This document shows, piece after piece, positions 54,758-64,000 of a stretch of DNA of 64,000 nucleotides. Each line of letters opens with the position of its first letter. Position 1 is the stretch's first letter. The stretch spans positions 2,308,001-2,372,000 of the forward strand of contig NC_134035.1 in the NCBI RefSeq assembly GCF_964204645.1. The letters run 5' to 3'. Origin of the DNA: Tubulanus polymorphus (lineage: Eukaryota > Nemertea > Palaeonemertea > Tubulaniformes > Tubulanidae). The position numbers and the translations under genes are program-made. The notes beneath the pieces were generated by a model, which did no database searches, had not been told where the DNA came from, and worked only from the letters and a program-made list of their open reading frames with translations.

Positions 54758-56248
54758 CGGAGATCACTCGTTCCGGAGCCGATTCGACGTAAATCCTGAT
54801 GCGAATTTTACCGTTAACGCACTCGTGGTATCCAGTAAATGAAGCTGTACCGATCCGAATAGAGATGTTTCGTTTTCCGAGCCGTTATAACGCGATAAGA
54901 CGCGTTTGTTTGCTGTAAAACGGCGCCGAGCGTAAACACACAGTGTACCGACTGATTCTCGCCTCTTAACACCGGAGACCGGCTTACACCGTCCGGTGGC
55001 GCCGCCATCCGGGTAAATTAGAAATGACTCATAGTTGAAGTGTACTTTTATTGTACTGACTCACCACATCCTCAGTAGTACAAAGCAATAAAGAGTGCCA
55101 TATCTTCGATGCAAGGATTCAAACCTCCTCATTCCCGGTGCCAAATTTGATCTATTTCAAAATTACAATGCAGATCCAGTTCATCACCAACGGTATAGTT
55201 CTCGCAATAAAAGATGAAAAAGGAAAAAATACAAATCATGGAATAATATTACTTCAACTCATTTTTATTTACTTAATCAATAAAAGTCTTTCGATAAATT
55301 CATCCAAGTCATGATATAAAACTCAATTTTGGCTTTCGTTATTTACAGTAAACTAAGCACATTCTTCATAAATCACATATAATTTTTTTGCATAACATTT
55401 ATTTACTCATTATTTCAGTTTAGGTTCAATTTTATCTATCCCATCAACAATACATTTCTCTAACTGGACACAGGTTCATATCTAGGACCAACACAGTTAA
55501 ACGTTTAACTCTATCGACCATATTTTCAATTTTGACTACAAATTTCATATAGAACTAGGTCCTGGTCAACAATCATCTATTCATTAATCTAGACAAATCT
55601 ATTTTCAATCATTATTTCATGAAGAGACTGATTTAATATTGATCATAAACATTCAAACTTATTAAACGCCAACATTCTTCTTTCGAGAACAAATATGCCA
55701 AATCTCTCTCAACACTTCAAACAACGCCAAATTCGTTTTAATGTCTCAGCATCTTTCTTGGTCCCAACGATGGCTTTATAAAAGATTTTGTACGTCATAT
55801 ATTTCCGTGGCTTGCCACCATTCTTATCACGATAATCATCGCGTAGTTTCATAGTTAAGACCCATGATTCCAAATAATTTTCGCTACTAAAGAATATCTA
55901 TCTGATTATCATCATTCGCTTGATTTTCTAGGCACATTCACATTTCAGATTTCACCGGTATTTCGTTATCAATTACGCAGTAATTTCCGAGAGTTACGCT
56001 AAAAATCTGAGACAATGGTTGCACTGTCAAGACTCAAGATCAGACGCGGTTAACACGTTCGCTGCCATACCTGTAGTCGTGTACCGCACCGCCTTCGCCA
56101 AAATATACACACCTCACATAGATATTCACATAGATATACACACCTCACATAGATATTAATTTTTCGTTCGGCATTTTTGATGAACTGAAAAGTTCAGTTA
56201 ATTGCCACAACGTCAGCAAAAACAGCAGGTATGGCATTTATCACATAG

Positions 56249-56414
56249 GGATCATTCATTTATTACGTATGCATAAAATTTGAGTTTTTCAACCCCCCTC
56301 CCTTTGTACGCAAAATCGGCCATTTTTTCATATACATTAAGCATTACAGTACGCAATTGCACTGTCCCCTCCCCCTTCCCCTTGATGCGTTCGTAATAAA
56401 TGAATGACTCCATA
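56249..56414. mobile_element. MITE with ATTCATTTATTACG ends
   Basis: GGATCATTCATTTATTACGT on the left and TCGTAATAAATGAATGACTC on the right are inverted; CCCCCCTCCC-type tracts lie inside. The AATAAA it carries on the minus strand (56259-56264) may serve HSDL1 by chance. Confidence 0.6.
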
Positions 56415-56669
56415 ACCAGTGTGCCAAGAGCTTATAACCATTTTCTAATAGTATATGCATACATACGCACATGCTGGCAAAATTCAGCACCCTTCCTTCT
56501 TATATATCTACACGGCTGGCGGCTAACGTGTTAGCCTTATTTTCTTCCTAAAGACCTTTCGAACAAATTTACACACGTCGCAGGATTGAAGACTATTTTT
56601 CGGCCGACGTTCCGACCAGATACTAGAACGACGATAACAATACACACGCGAGTCTCACACTTATATCAG

Positions 56670-56921
56670 TTATACGGTAGTTGCTGGATCGGTAGGCGAT
56701 ACGAACGCGCTGCTGCCATCTATTGGTAACGACGGACGACGGTGCGACGATATCGACGCGAAATCCGACAACGAACTGGAAGACGGACTGCCTCCGCTGT
56801 ATAGTGAACCGCGTCCGGAGCGGTGGCGTTTGCGGTGTTCGGCCTGACGACGTAGCGCGATGTTCAACCGGGTCGCTCCCCACATATATATACAATCGGG
56901 AATCCACTGCAACAACCAATG
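56670..56921 (-). CDS. HSDL1: HSDL1 exon 9 (C-terminus)
   Basis: Acceptor TTGTATTTTCAG, stop TAA at 56670-56672. WIPDCIYMWGATRLNIALRR is collinear with the human C-terminus; the remaining tail is Ser/Arg/Gly-rich and not found in the human protein. Confidence 0.85.
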   Translation of the reverse strand, partial: HWLLQWIPDCIYMWGATRLNIALRRQAEHRKRHRSGRGSLYSGGSPSSSSLSDFASISSHRRPSLPIDGSSAFVSPTDPATTV

Positions 56922-59900
56922 CTGAAAATACAACGAAGACAAATAAGTCTTTTTTTAGTGAGCGACCAAAACGATATTTGGTCGTCTCAAGAGGCAACTG
57001 AAACCGCTTCTCACATGGTTCCCACAGTTAAATGAATTAGAAATTCCCAGGTTTTTCCCAAGTATTTTCGTGGGTGATTTTTCAATTTTCCCAAATGGAA
57101 ATGAACAGGTATCATCATACTACAGTCAACATTCTATTTTAGTGGTGCCTGGTTGATAAAGGTGATTCTCAAGGGAAACTACTGAAGAAAGTCGCCCTTG
57201 GCAAATGAAATACATGAAATGTAAATGAATTTCCCAAGTATTTCCCTGATGAGGAAATTTTTCAAATTCCCAAATATTTCCAAACTGGGAATTCTTATTT
57301 CAAAATTCCCAAGTTTTTCCCGATTTCCCTGTTCTGTGGGAACCATGTTCTCAAAAACAGATGAGAGTGGTGAGGCCAGAGAAGAACCCTCAACGAAGTC
57401 TATATACCTGTAACGTATGAGGCCAGTAACCGGTGGTTTTTCTCGCCCAGCCGAGAGTTTTCAACGCATGACGAGCGTAAACGCTGGCAGACGGTATGAA
57501 GAAGTTCGTCGTCGACAGCGTTTCGCTGTAGGCGGTCATCCGCGTCGCGACGTAATACGGCGTTAAACACTGCACGATTACTCCGCTGCTTCGATACTCG
57601 TATTCCAAACAATACGACAAATAATCGAGGTATGACTGCAAAAAAATAGTAGAAAACAACAACGAAAATAAGTCCTCGAGACTCAGAAAATCTGAAATTC
57701 TAGACAATTCTGGAAAATTGAAAATACGGTGCCAAATTCAGGTCAGTAATTCAATTTTCCAGATTAAGAATAAATTACTATGTAACTGGGGGATATGGAG
57801 AACTGAAACACACTGACATTCTGGGTTTCAGAAGATTCACAAAATTCTGTTATACTTGGAGCAGAGTTTTTTTTGGAGGAAGCAGGTTAAAGACACTTTT
57901 ACACAAAAAATTAGGAATTAGTAGGCACATTATGACAGGGAAAAGTATGTAGGGCCAATAGACAGTCTAACTGAGATGCATCATTGCAACAGATGAATAT
58001 ACTCGTATAATGTACAAACCTTAGTGGCCGAGTATGCGGTCATTTGAGGGGTCGGTTTTAAACAAGATCCCGATGAAATATTTATCACAGCTCCGCGACC
58101 TCTAAAAAGAAATACCAATGAAACATGATCGTCAAAATCATATTTTAAAGAATTATTTCAACATTAGAACTTAACGTTTGTAAATTGAATCAGAAATAGG
58201 CTACAAATAGGGATTCAAAATAGAGACGAATTCAGCAATGCGGCAACTTATGTCCAATGTCTACTGGGTACTAACACTGAGGATATTGAATTAGAAATAC
58301 ATACATGTACTGATATAATAAGTGGGAATGAAAATAGTTGGACAACTCATCCAAATGAAGACTAAGGTACACTTAGTAAATTGAGTTGGAGATATGCAAT
58401 TCAGGACTAAAAGATAGTGAGAAGTAAACCAAGTTGGACTGTATTTCATTTCCCGTTTCTGTGCTGATTGTATAATAGATCAAATATGTACATAAACGAT
58501 ACCTTTTAACCATCTGTGGCATCACCATGTGAGTCATCTAAAAATCAAGTGCCAAATAGAAAATATATACAAGTTCATCGGAATGAGAATTTTCATTAGT
58601 ATTTTCTAACGAATAATTCACAGCAGTCCCCGATAAGAGAAACACCGAATACTTACGATTGTCGCTGCTATCACATTCACGTAAACTAGCTGCCATAATT
58701 TCTGCAAAAAATATAATTTGAATAATTGTTAAGCGCAATTCAGAGGACTAGGGGCCAGTTACAAAGTCGTGACCTAGGTCCAAAAGTGATCTCAAATCTT
58801 AAGACTGGTCTTAAGTTGTTAGATTGGCTATGGAACTAACTTGGTCTTAGACTGTCTTAAGTCTAAGCCGTGCCTTTGGAAGTGGCCCCTGAAGATGATT
58901 AGTTATGATGAATTTTATTGTCATAATCAACCTGCTGAAAGTGGCCAATCATATTTAGGGGCGGATCCAGAGGCTGATCCTGAAGAGCAAGTCCGATGTC
59001 CAAAAAGGTGAACTCCCACACATAGGGACCAATTATGACGTTCTCCCACTGTTTATCATTGCAGACAAAATGAAAAGGCCACTCAAATTGATGGACTTGT
59101 TCAAGTGTCATAAGTCCCACTGGATCCGCCCCTGCATATAACTAGCTACAGGTCATCGGTACTCACCTCTTCGGGTACATCAAGGAAGTACTGTGGATAT
59201 GAATACATTACTCCTACATTATTAACTAAAAAACAAACACAACTAAGAATCATGTTGTATTACTTAGTAGAGTGATAACAACGACTTTCTTCTCAGTAAT
59301 TATTGTTAGTATATAACATTTCGACAGATGTTAGAAAATTTGACTGGAAATTTACTAATACTAATCCCTAAGGCAGGTTTCAATTGGTCTTTATACCGTT
59401 TCCGGTCTCCACCCATTCTGGAATTCTCTCTCAGTTTTGGCGTGTTTGTTTCACCCAGAATTTTACAGAAGTATTTAACGTAAGTAATCTAGGGTGAACC
59501 AAGCTTCATCGATGCTTACCTAAGATACCTATATTTTTGTCACCTATTGCCTCCCGTATTGTATTGTACACGCTGTGGCCATGAGTAAAATCAACAGGAC
59601 ACGTAGCGACCTCTATATGAAACTGTTCCTCTGAAATATAAACCGTAAAACTATTAGAGAATTTGTCACTTTTTATCACATATGAAATAAACAGACAGGG
59701 GCGGATCTAGGGGTCTGATTTAGGGAGGGTGACCCTCTCAAATACAGCATATCATTTAATTAGAAAGGCACCCTGAAAGAAAACTCATCAGAGAACATTA
59801 CCTCATTTTTGGAAGTACAGGGTGCAATCTAACCTTTTTAAGCACCAGTTTAATATTTTTAATCTTCCTGTAAAATTTCAAGGCATGTTAACATTTTTTA

Positions 59901-62900
59901 CATTTTTAGGGAGGGGGGTGCGCATCCCCCTTGGATCCGCCCCTGACAGACCAAGATATTAGAGAAGCTTAAACTTATAAGCATGTTATACTGAAATGGC
60001 GCTTTTTTAAAGTTTCATAATCTATCAGCCAAAGCTCCGAAGGGAAGCAGAGTAGATTGTAGCATCACTGCGTGTGGCCACGTGGAATAATGGAAGTCTT
60101 ACGTACATGCATCAACTATAGCCCGAACCTCCTTCGACTTTCAAATAGTTCCGGCTCTACCGCAACTTCAGAATTCACTCGAAACATTTTGAAATTGAAA
60201 AGGAACTACAAACACCAGGCATCAGCCATTTGATGAGGAAAATTTCAGAATGTGATGTCCAGGCATCATCTGTATGAAGTGGGTAATTACAAGCAGGGTG
60301 CAGGTTTATAGGAGGTACAGTACATGAAAGGTAGAATCATGCAGAGTCGTATATTCCTTATTATAACCCTACAGATTCAGGTTTGAGAGACAAGAACTTC
60401 ATTATCAACGAAACTTTGATACATTGTAAATCATCGATCTGTACAACTCGCTTAATTTGGATTTTTCTATCGAGATTTCATTTAATTCGGATGAAACATT
60501 TTGGTCCGAATTACCTGGAACTGTGTAAACTATTAGGGCCTACTCATTATTTGGATTTTACTTCATTCAGAGAAGAAATCTAAGTCGTCCGAATTAAGTG
60601 AGCTCTATTGTGTTATTACCGTAGTAACGCAAATTAAGTGATTCGTCGATTCATTCAATCGTGATTCTACATATCGATCGACGTTATTCAGAAAAGCGAA
60701 ACATTTTTTTCCATTTCATCAGATAATTTTTGCCACAGTGCAATAATAATTACCGTATTAGTGAAAATACACGAAAGGAAACATTTCATAAAGCAATCAT
60801 TGATTAGGCGTTTTATAGTGTTTTATGAAAGAGTGTGTGTGCAGCCGAAATATATGGAGCGGTGTCCACGTACAAACTAAACCTACACTGTTCAAGATAC
60901 GATACATATGATTAGGAAGAGATTTTTGGACTAAACATTACAATATTTTTCAATAGACTCCCTGTTAACCTCCCTGATACAATTAACCTGTCTAATCTGG
61001 ATCAATTTACAGTCCGCCTATATAACTTAAATATATAGGTTGCGTATGTTGAAAAATTCAGTGGTCCTCATCGGAGATTTTTTGAAATTCTAGCCTTTTT
61101 CACCGATTCAGTAATTTGCAATTTGAAATTTTCTTTGCAAAAGTATATTGTATACCCATTATTCAACACATCGGGGCGCAATCTTTTTAAACTTTTAAAT
61201 CATCTCCAGTACTTTTGGGTATCAACAAGTGAGCACTGAAAGGGTTAACGTAGATTCTCCCCTAAAACCCGAATATCATATCTTGAACAGTGAGTTTATA
61301 AGATTATTCATATTCGTATCGTCGCTTCGCTTACCAAATTCGTTGGCCAATTTATCAAGTTTGCCTTGGTTGCGACTTAATAGCAGTAAGTTAAGCCCTT
61401 GACTGGCTAATTCGTGGCAGAACGCCCTCCCAATACCCTCGGTACAACCAGTGACAACTTAAACGACACAATGAAATAATCACATATTTAGGGTGACACA
61501 ACATGAGTATCTATATATATATATAAATATATATATGAATCTTTTTAACTGGGCGTTAAACAAACACAGAGCTGAAGACATAAAACATAATATTTTTCTC
61601 AGCAAAAATACTCATTTAATATTAACAAATGAAATAAATTTCTATAACTTTTTTTGCAATTTAGGCCAATATTTACATTTTAAATTATTGGTATTTGGAA
61701 AATTTGCTCTTTCATGCAGCATCACACTTAGGATTCTATGGCTAGTGGATTTGTATGCCACATTTCGATTTCAATCTATAAAGCACAGTTCTTCTATATC
61801 ACTGTTATAAGCTCTATGTCTTTAACTCTGGTTGGATTAACGAGTTAAAAAGGCTAACGACAATTTGACATAGTTTACCGTTATAGCATATAGCGCATGA
61901 ATAGGGTCTGCGGCACTGCTACTGTGGCAAGCAAGGATTTAGCGATAATCCACCAGGTGTCGCAAGTGGCACTCGGTTACCGCACTCCTACATTTCAATT
62001 AAATTCGAATCTAATTTTCTCATCAGTAAATCAATTTTCGGCGTACCATAAACTGAGTGAGAAAGTCAATCTTATATCTACATATTCGATGACTTGTTTG
62101 ATAATATTCGATTTGGAGCTCCAAAAGTTAAGCTCAAATTTTATTGAAAATGAACAAATTTCCACAGCGAATAACTCGGTGCATTGTTGCGCCATCTGGT
62201 GAGTGCCGGTGCCCCATTAAACTATAGGCCTTTTTATGAACCAGCAAAATCGAAATAGATTAGCTATTTAGATTATATAGCCGATTAGTGTCAATTAGCA
62301 TAACCGGGTATGTTGTTTGATAAAAACGCCAGGTAGAAATTATTCAATTATGGCCTACTCAGTAGCGACTTCTACCGAGAACACCATATCGGTTGGATTA
62401 GATAATCGGCATACTTGCTCGCCGAGCGAGTATGCTGAGTATGCTAATCGATTATGATAACCAATGTTCATAAAAATGACGGATTATGACATAATCCATG
62501 CTCATAAAAACGTTTTGCATACTCGAATATACTAATCGAGTGTTCATAAAAAGGCCTTATGTCATTTGCCTTCTTGTTTACGCATAGCCTACCTCTGCAT
62601 CGCGATGACGTATTTTGAGATATCGTTCACAAATTACTCAACTTGAACTAACATCAAATCATTCTTTCTTTCATTTTGGTTTTGAAAACAATTTGTTTCC
62701 CTTCGACGTTTTCGATTTTTTAAATATGAACATGAACACCATCCGCCGAGATATCTCAAAATATGTCCCCTTTACGCGAGAAGGCAGTTCACACCTCGCG
62801 AGAAAAAAAAACGAAAAAACATTTATTAGGCTATCAAACTTTTACGCATCGACCTTACCGATCTCCTTGGCAACTTTCTCTAGGAAAGGCTGGTCGGGTT

Positions 62901-63622
62901 TACTTATCATGACGAGATTAATGCCGTGACTCGCTAGTTCCTGCGCGTACGCCTTTCCGATACCCTCGCTGCATCCGGTAACCACTGACAACAGCAGCAG
63001 CAACGACAACAATCAGATACATAATAAACTTTATCAAGCTTGAATACAGTTAACCTCGTTGATTTCTTCTATCGAGATGGATATGATGACTTAAGCAAGG
63101 TTAACAAACATTTCTAATTAGGCCTTTAGTAATATAATGTACAGTTAGGCCTCTCTTTAGTAGTTATCAGATTTAACTTTTTTATTTGAATTTAGAGCGC
63201 CAACAAATCTTGAGACTTCCGAAAGAAAAAGATTGTTTCTTCTTCAACAAGAACTACAGCTTCAACGAGAACAACAGCTTGCATACTAAACTTAACAAAA
63301 TGCATATCACTGCAAGGTCTTAAAACTAATGGTTAAAATTTAACAGGAGTCTCCTTCATTCAAGGAGAAGAGTCCCACACACAGAGTAGTAGACACACCA
63401 CATGCACGTACCTGCCCATTTTCCAAATTTGTTCTTGAGGTTTATCGGAGCTATTCTGCTGATAAAATGCGCGCCGACAGCGTTCAATATCGCAGCTACA
63501 GCTCCTATAGTCTTCGTGCCGACGTAATATGCCCCGATTGCGGCGAACGTGTCGTTAACCGACGTGAAAACATTGGCTATTTCTTTTGACAGATGCTCGA
63601 AGTTGTCAACGGCGGCGGCCAT
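56670..63622 (-). CDS. HSDL1: HSDL1-type short-chain dehydrogenase, gene span, nine coding exons plus one alternative exon
   Basis: Exons 63412-63622, 62859-62984 (2a), 59520-59630, 59167-59225, 58657-58701, 58503-58537, 58020-58101, 57408-57635 and 56670-56921 join in phase to 382 aa. The hydrophobic N-terminus MAAAVDNFEHL...KFGKWA matches human HSDL1, not HSD17B12. SDR motifs: TGCSEGIG (73-80), NNVG (from 151), Ser206, and Tyr219-x3-Lys223 (YSATK). Human HSDL1 has Phe at that Tyr and is considered inactive; here the full catalytic set is present, so NAD(P)H-dependent ketone or alcohol chemistry is possible. Human HSDL1 is mitochondrial. The C-terminus (WIPDCIYMWGATRLNIALR) matches HSDL1 and then adds about 50 Ser/Arg-rich residues. 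A second in-phase exon 2 lies at 61335-61457. Confidence 0.9.
57013..57348. mobile_element. MITE with perfect 15-bp ends, in HSDL1 intron 8
   Basis: ACATGGTTCCCACAG (57013-57027) and CTGTGGGAACCATGT (57334-57348) are exact inverted repeats. The interior repeats TTCCCAAGTATTTYCC-like words. Confidence 0.75.
57408..57635 (-). CDS. HSDL1: HSDL1 exon 8
   Basis: Acceptor TTTTTTTTGCAG, donor GTATAT, phase 0 to 0. Encodes SYLDYLSYCLEYEYRSSGVI, then YYVATRMTA and the RKTTGYWPH stretch typical of HSDL1. Confidence 0.92.
58020..58101 (-). CDS. HSDL1: HSDL1 exon 7 (catalytic Ser/Tyr/Lys)
   Basis: Acceptor TTTCTTTTTAG, donor GTTTGT, phase 2 to 0. Encodes AVINISSGSCLKPTPQMTAY, then SATK, so Ser206, Tyr219 and Lys223 lie in one exon. 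Confidence 0.9.
58503..58537 (-). CDS. HSDL1: HSDL1 exon 6 (microexon, 35 nt)
   Basis: Acceptor TTGATTTTTAG, donor GTATCG, phase 0 to 2. Encodes MTHMVMPQMVK plus the first two bases of Arg, matching the family's LPGMVER-type stretch. Confidence 0.82.
58657..58701 (-). CDS. HSDL1: HSDL1 exon 5 (15 codons)
   Basis: Acceptor ATTTTTTGCAG, donor GTAAGT, phase 0 to 0. Encodes KLWQLVYVNVIAATI, with the SDR helix Asn in VNV. Confidence 0.85.
58750..58890. mobile_element. MITE with AGGGGCCAGTT ends, in HSDL1 intron 4
   Basis: AGGGGCCAGTT and, inverted, AGGGGCCACTT bound 141 bp. Interior GACTGGTCTTAAGTTGTTAG recurs in the repeat at 37255-37515. Confidence 0.6.
58957..59134. mobile_element. hAT-like MITE, copy 2, in HSDL1 intron 4
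   Basis: AGGGGCGGATCCAGAGG at the left and CTGGATCCGCCCCT at the right are inverted. The minus ORF at 58899-59120 lies inside it and is not a gene. Confidence 0.7.
59167..59225 (-). CDS. HSDL1: HSDL1 exon 4 (NNVG motif)
   Basis: Acceptor GTTTTTTAG, donor GTGAGT, phase 1 to 0. Encodes VNNVGVMYSYPQYFLDVPEE. Too short for ordinary ORF finding. Confidence 0.9.
59520..59630 (-). CDS. HSDL1: HSDL1 exon 3
   Basis: Acceptor TTTATATTTCAG, donor GTAAGC at 59514-59519, phase 1 to 1. Encodes EVATCPVDFTHGHSVYNTIR and ends KNIGIL. A GTATCT nine bases earlier is an in-phase but weaker donor that would drop the conserved Gly-Ile-Leu. Confidence 0.88.
59696..59945. mobile_element. hAT-like MITE, copy 3, in HSDL1 intron upstream of exon 3
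   Basis: CAGGGGCGGATCTAG and TTGGATCCGCCCCTG are inverted; ACAGA lies on both sides of the element. Same end family as 30272 and 58957. Confidence 0.7.
61335..61457 (-). CDS. HSDL1: HSDL1 exon 2b (first Rossmann element, alternative)
   Basis: Acceptor GTCGTTTAAG, donor GTAAGC, phase 1 to 1, 123 nt. Encodes VVTGCTEGIGRAFCHELASQ, then GLNLLLLSRNQGKLDKLANE. It replaces the same segment as exon 2a; including both would duplicate the nucleotide-binding start without breaking the frame. Confidence 0.82.
62226..62557. mobile_element. MITE with perfect 16-bp ends between exons 2a and 2b of HSDL1
   Basis: AGGCCTTTTTATGAAC (62226-62241) and GTTCATAAAAAGGCCT (62542-62557) are exact inverted repeats, flanked by TAT on both sides. 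A GCATACTTGCTCG / CGAGCGAGTATGC hairpin lies inside near 62410-62437. Confidence 0.75.
62859..62984 (-). CDS. HSDL1: HSDL1 exon 2a (first Rossmann element, alternative)
   Basis: Acceptor GCTGTTGTCAG, donor GTAAGG, phase 1 to 1, 126 nt. Encodes VVTGCSEGIGKAYAQELASH, then GINLVMISKPDQPFLEKVAK. One codon longer than exon 2b and than the human segment. Confidence 0.85.
63412..63622 (-). CDS. HSDL1: HSDL1 exon 1 (residues 1-70, hydrophobic N-terminus)
   Basis: ATG at 63620-63622, donor GTACGT at 63406-63411, phase 1 out. Ends NKFGKWA, just before the Rossmann strand. Confidence 0.9.
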
Positions 63623-64000
63623 GTTTGAACTGCCCGGCCGACCAACCGGATGGGGATGTGGAAAACTGGCCGGACGGCCGGACCAGGATCAACTGTTTAG
63701 TGACTCCACCGTCACAGTGTTAATCATTGACTAGTATATTGGAACCATTTCGGCATCAATCGCTTTGATTATTCTACGCGAATAAATATCGAAGCCAGGA
63801 TTCGAAAAACTTCTCAATTACCACAGCCAGATCCTGTTTGAAAAAATTAGTTTTTCCAAATGTTTTTATGGTCAAATCACCCACATTTCTACTGAAGAAT
63901 CACACAACTGCTTAACATTTTTCAGTTTTTACCCAATTCTAGTTAGTAACCTAATCGTTGGTGGTAAGGTTTTTATAATCGGATGGGCTTATACCAGCTT
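63623..64000. other. HSDL1: Upstream flank of HSDL1
   Basis: Probably the HSDL1 promoter and 5' UTR. The first 80 bp are GC-rich with GGCCGGACGGCCGG; no TATA box at a useful distance was seen. Confidence 0.4.

Larger units (their letters stand above)
48255..56669. other. Region between SLC30A1 coding start and HSDL1 3' end
   Basis: No coding exon recognised. It should contain the SLC30A1 promoter and non-coding exon(s) and the HSDL1 3' UTR. It also holds a SINE-like tail (49501), a 14-bp repeat (50117), a 280-bp tandem duplication (50418), two metal-response clusters (51749 and 54692), and a MITE near 56249. Confidence 0.5.

Noticed and set aside
56259-56264. AATAAA on the minus strand as the HSDL1 polyadenylation signal
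   Set aside because: It is part of the inverted end of a MITE; may be used but cannot be claimed. Another candidate lies at 55398-55403.
59520-59528. Donor GTATCT at 59523-59528 for HSDL1 exon 3
   Set aside because: Also in phase, but it removes the conserved Gly-Ile-Leu before VNNVG; GTAAGC nine bases on is a stronger match and restores the family sequence.
61335-61457. Exon 2b as a remnant of a separate HSDL1 pseudogene
   Set aside because: No other HSDL1 exon is duplicated nearby, and its frame, phase and splice sites are intact; an alternative exon is the simpler reading.
1-64000. tRNA, rRNA and snRNA genes
   Set aside because: Looked for box A/B pairs and cloverleaf-compatible GGTTCRANNCC words by eye on both strands; nothing convincing.

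Overview
This 64 kb window is AT-rich animal nuclear DNA. The genes have spliced exons with GT/AG borders, the proteins are plainly orthologous to vertebrate ones, and small non-autonomous DNA transposons lie all over the introns and intergenic DNA. The gene set and the repeat style suit a marine invertebrate, probably a lophotrochozoan such as a mollusc, but the species cannot be fixed from the sequence. No prokaryotic, organellar or viral genes were recognised.

Layout. (1) 1-6.5 kb, plus strand: three tandem CD20/MS4A-like four-pass membrane protein genes. The first is cut by the window edge. Each complete coding region is one exon, preceded by an intron whose acceptor lies about 20 nt before the ATG. 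The two complete genes also share a duplicated promoter-proximal non-coding exon. (2) 7-22 kb: a gene-poor, repeat-built block. It holds about 2.4 tandem copies of a 2.6-3.2 kb unit, a 1.5 kb palindrome whose arms are 32-bp tandem repeats (Foldback-like), an outer diverged inverted duplication, and pogo-like MITEs. (3) 22.1-23.9 kb, minus strand: an apparently intronless TRAF7 coding region. (4) 25.3-26.2 kb, plus strand: a fourth, more diverged CD20-like gene. (5) 27.6-28.9 kb, minus strand: SDHAF2, the SDH flavinylation factor, three exons seen. (6) 29-36 kb: intergenic DNA with MITEs and short tandem repeats. (7) 36.5-48.2 kb, minus strand: an SLC30A1-type zinc exporter rebuilt from eight coding exons (584 aa, every phase compatible). 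A candidate distal promoter with metal-response-element cores lies at 51.7-54.8 kb. (8) 56.7-63.6 kb, minus strand: an HSDL1-type short-chain dehydrogenase rebuilt from nine coding exons (382 aa), plus an extra in-phase copy of exon 2.

The genes do not form one pathway: membrane tetraspans, a ubiquitin ligase, a mitochondrial assembly factor, a zinc exporter and an SDR enzyme are simply neighbours. The observation most worth pursuing is the pair of alternative exons 2 in HSDL1. Both encode the whole start of the Rossmann nucleotide-binding fold, both are phase 1 to 1, both have intact splice sites, and they differ at about half their residues. This predicts two enzyme isoforms by mutually exclusive splicing. 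The same gene also keeps the catalytic Tyr that human HSDL1 has lost. Next in interest are the Foldback-like palindrome, the duplicated non-coding first exon of the CD20-like genes, and the single-exon TRAF7.
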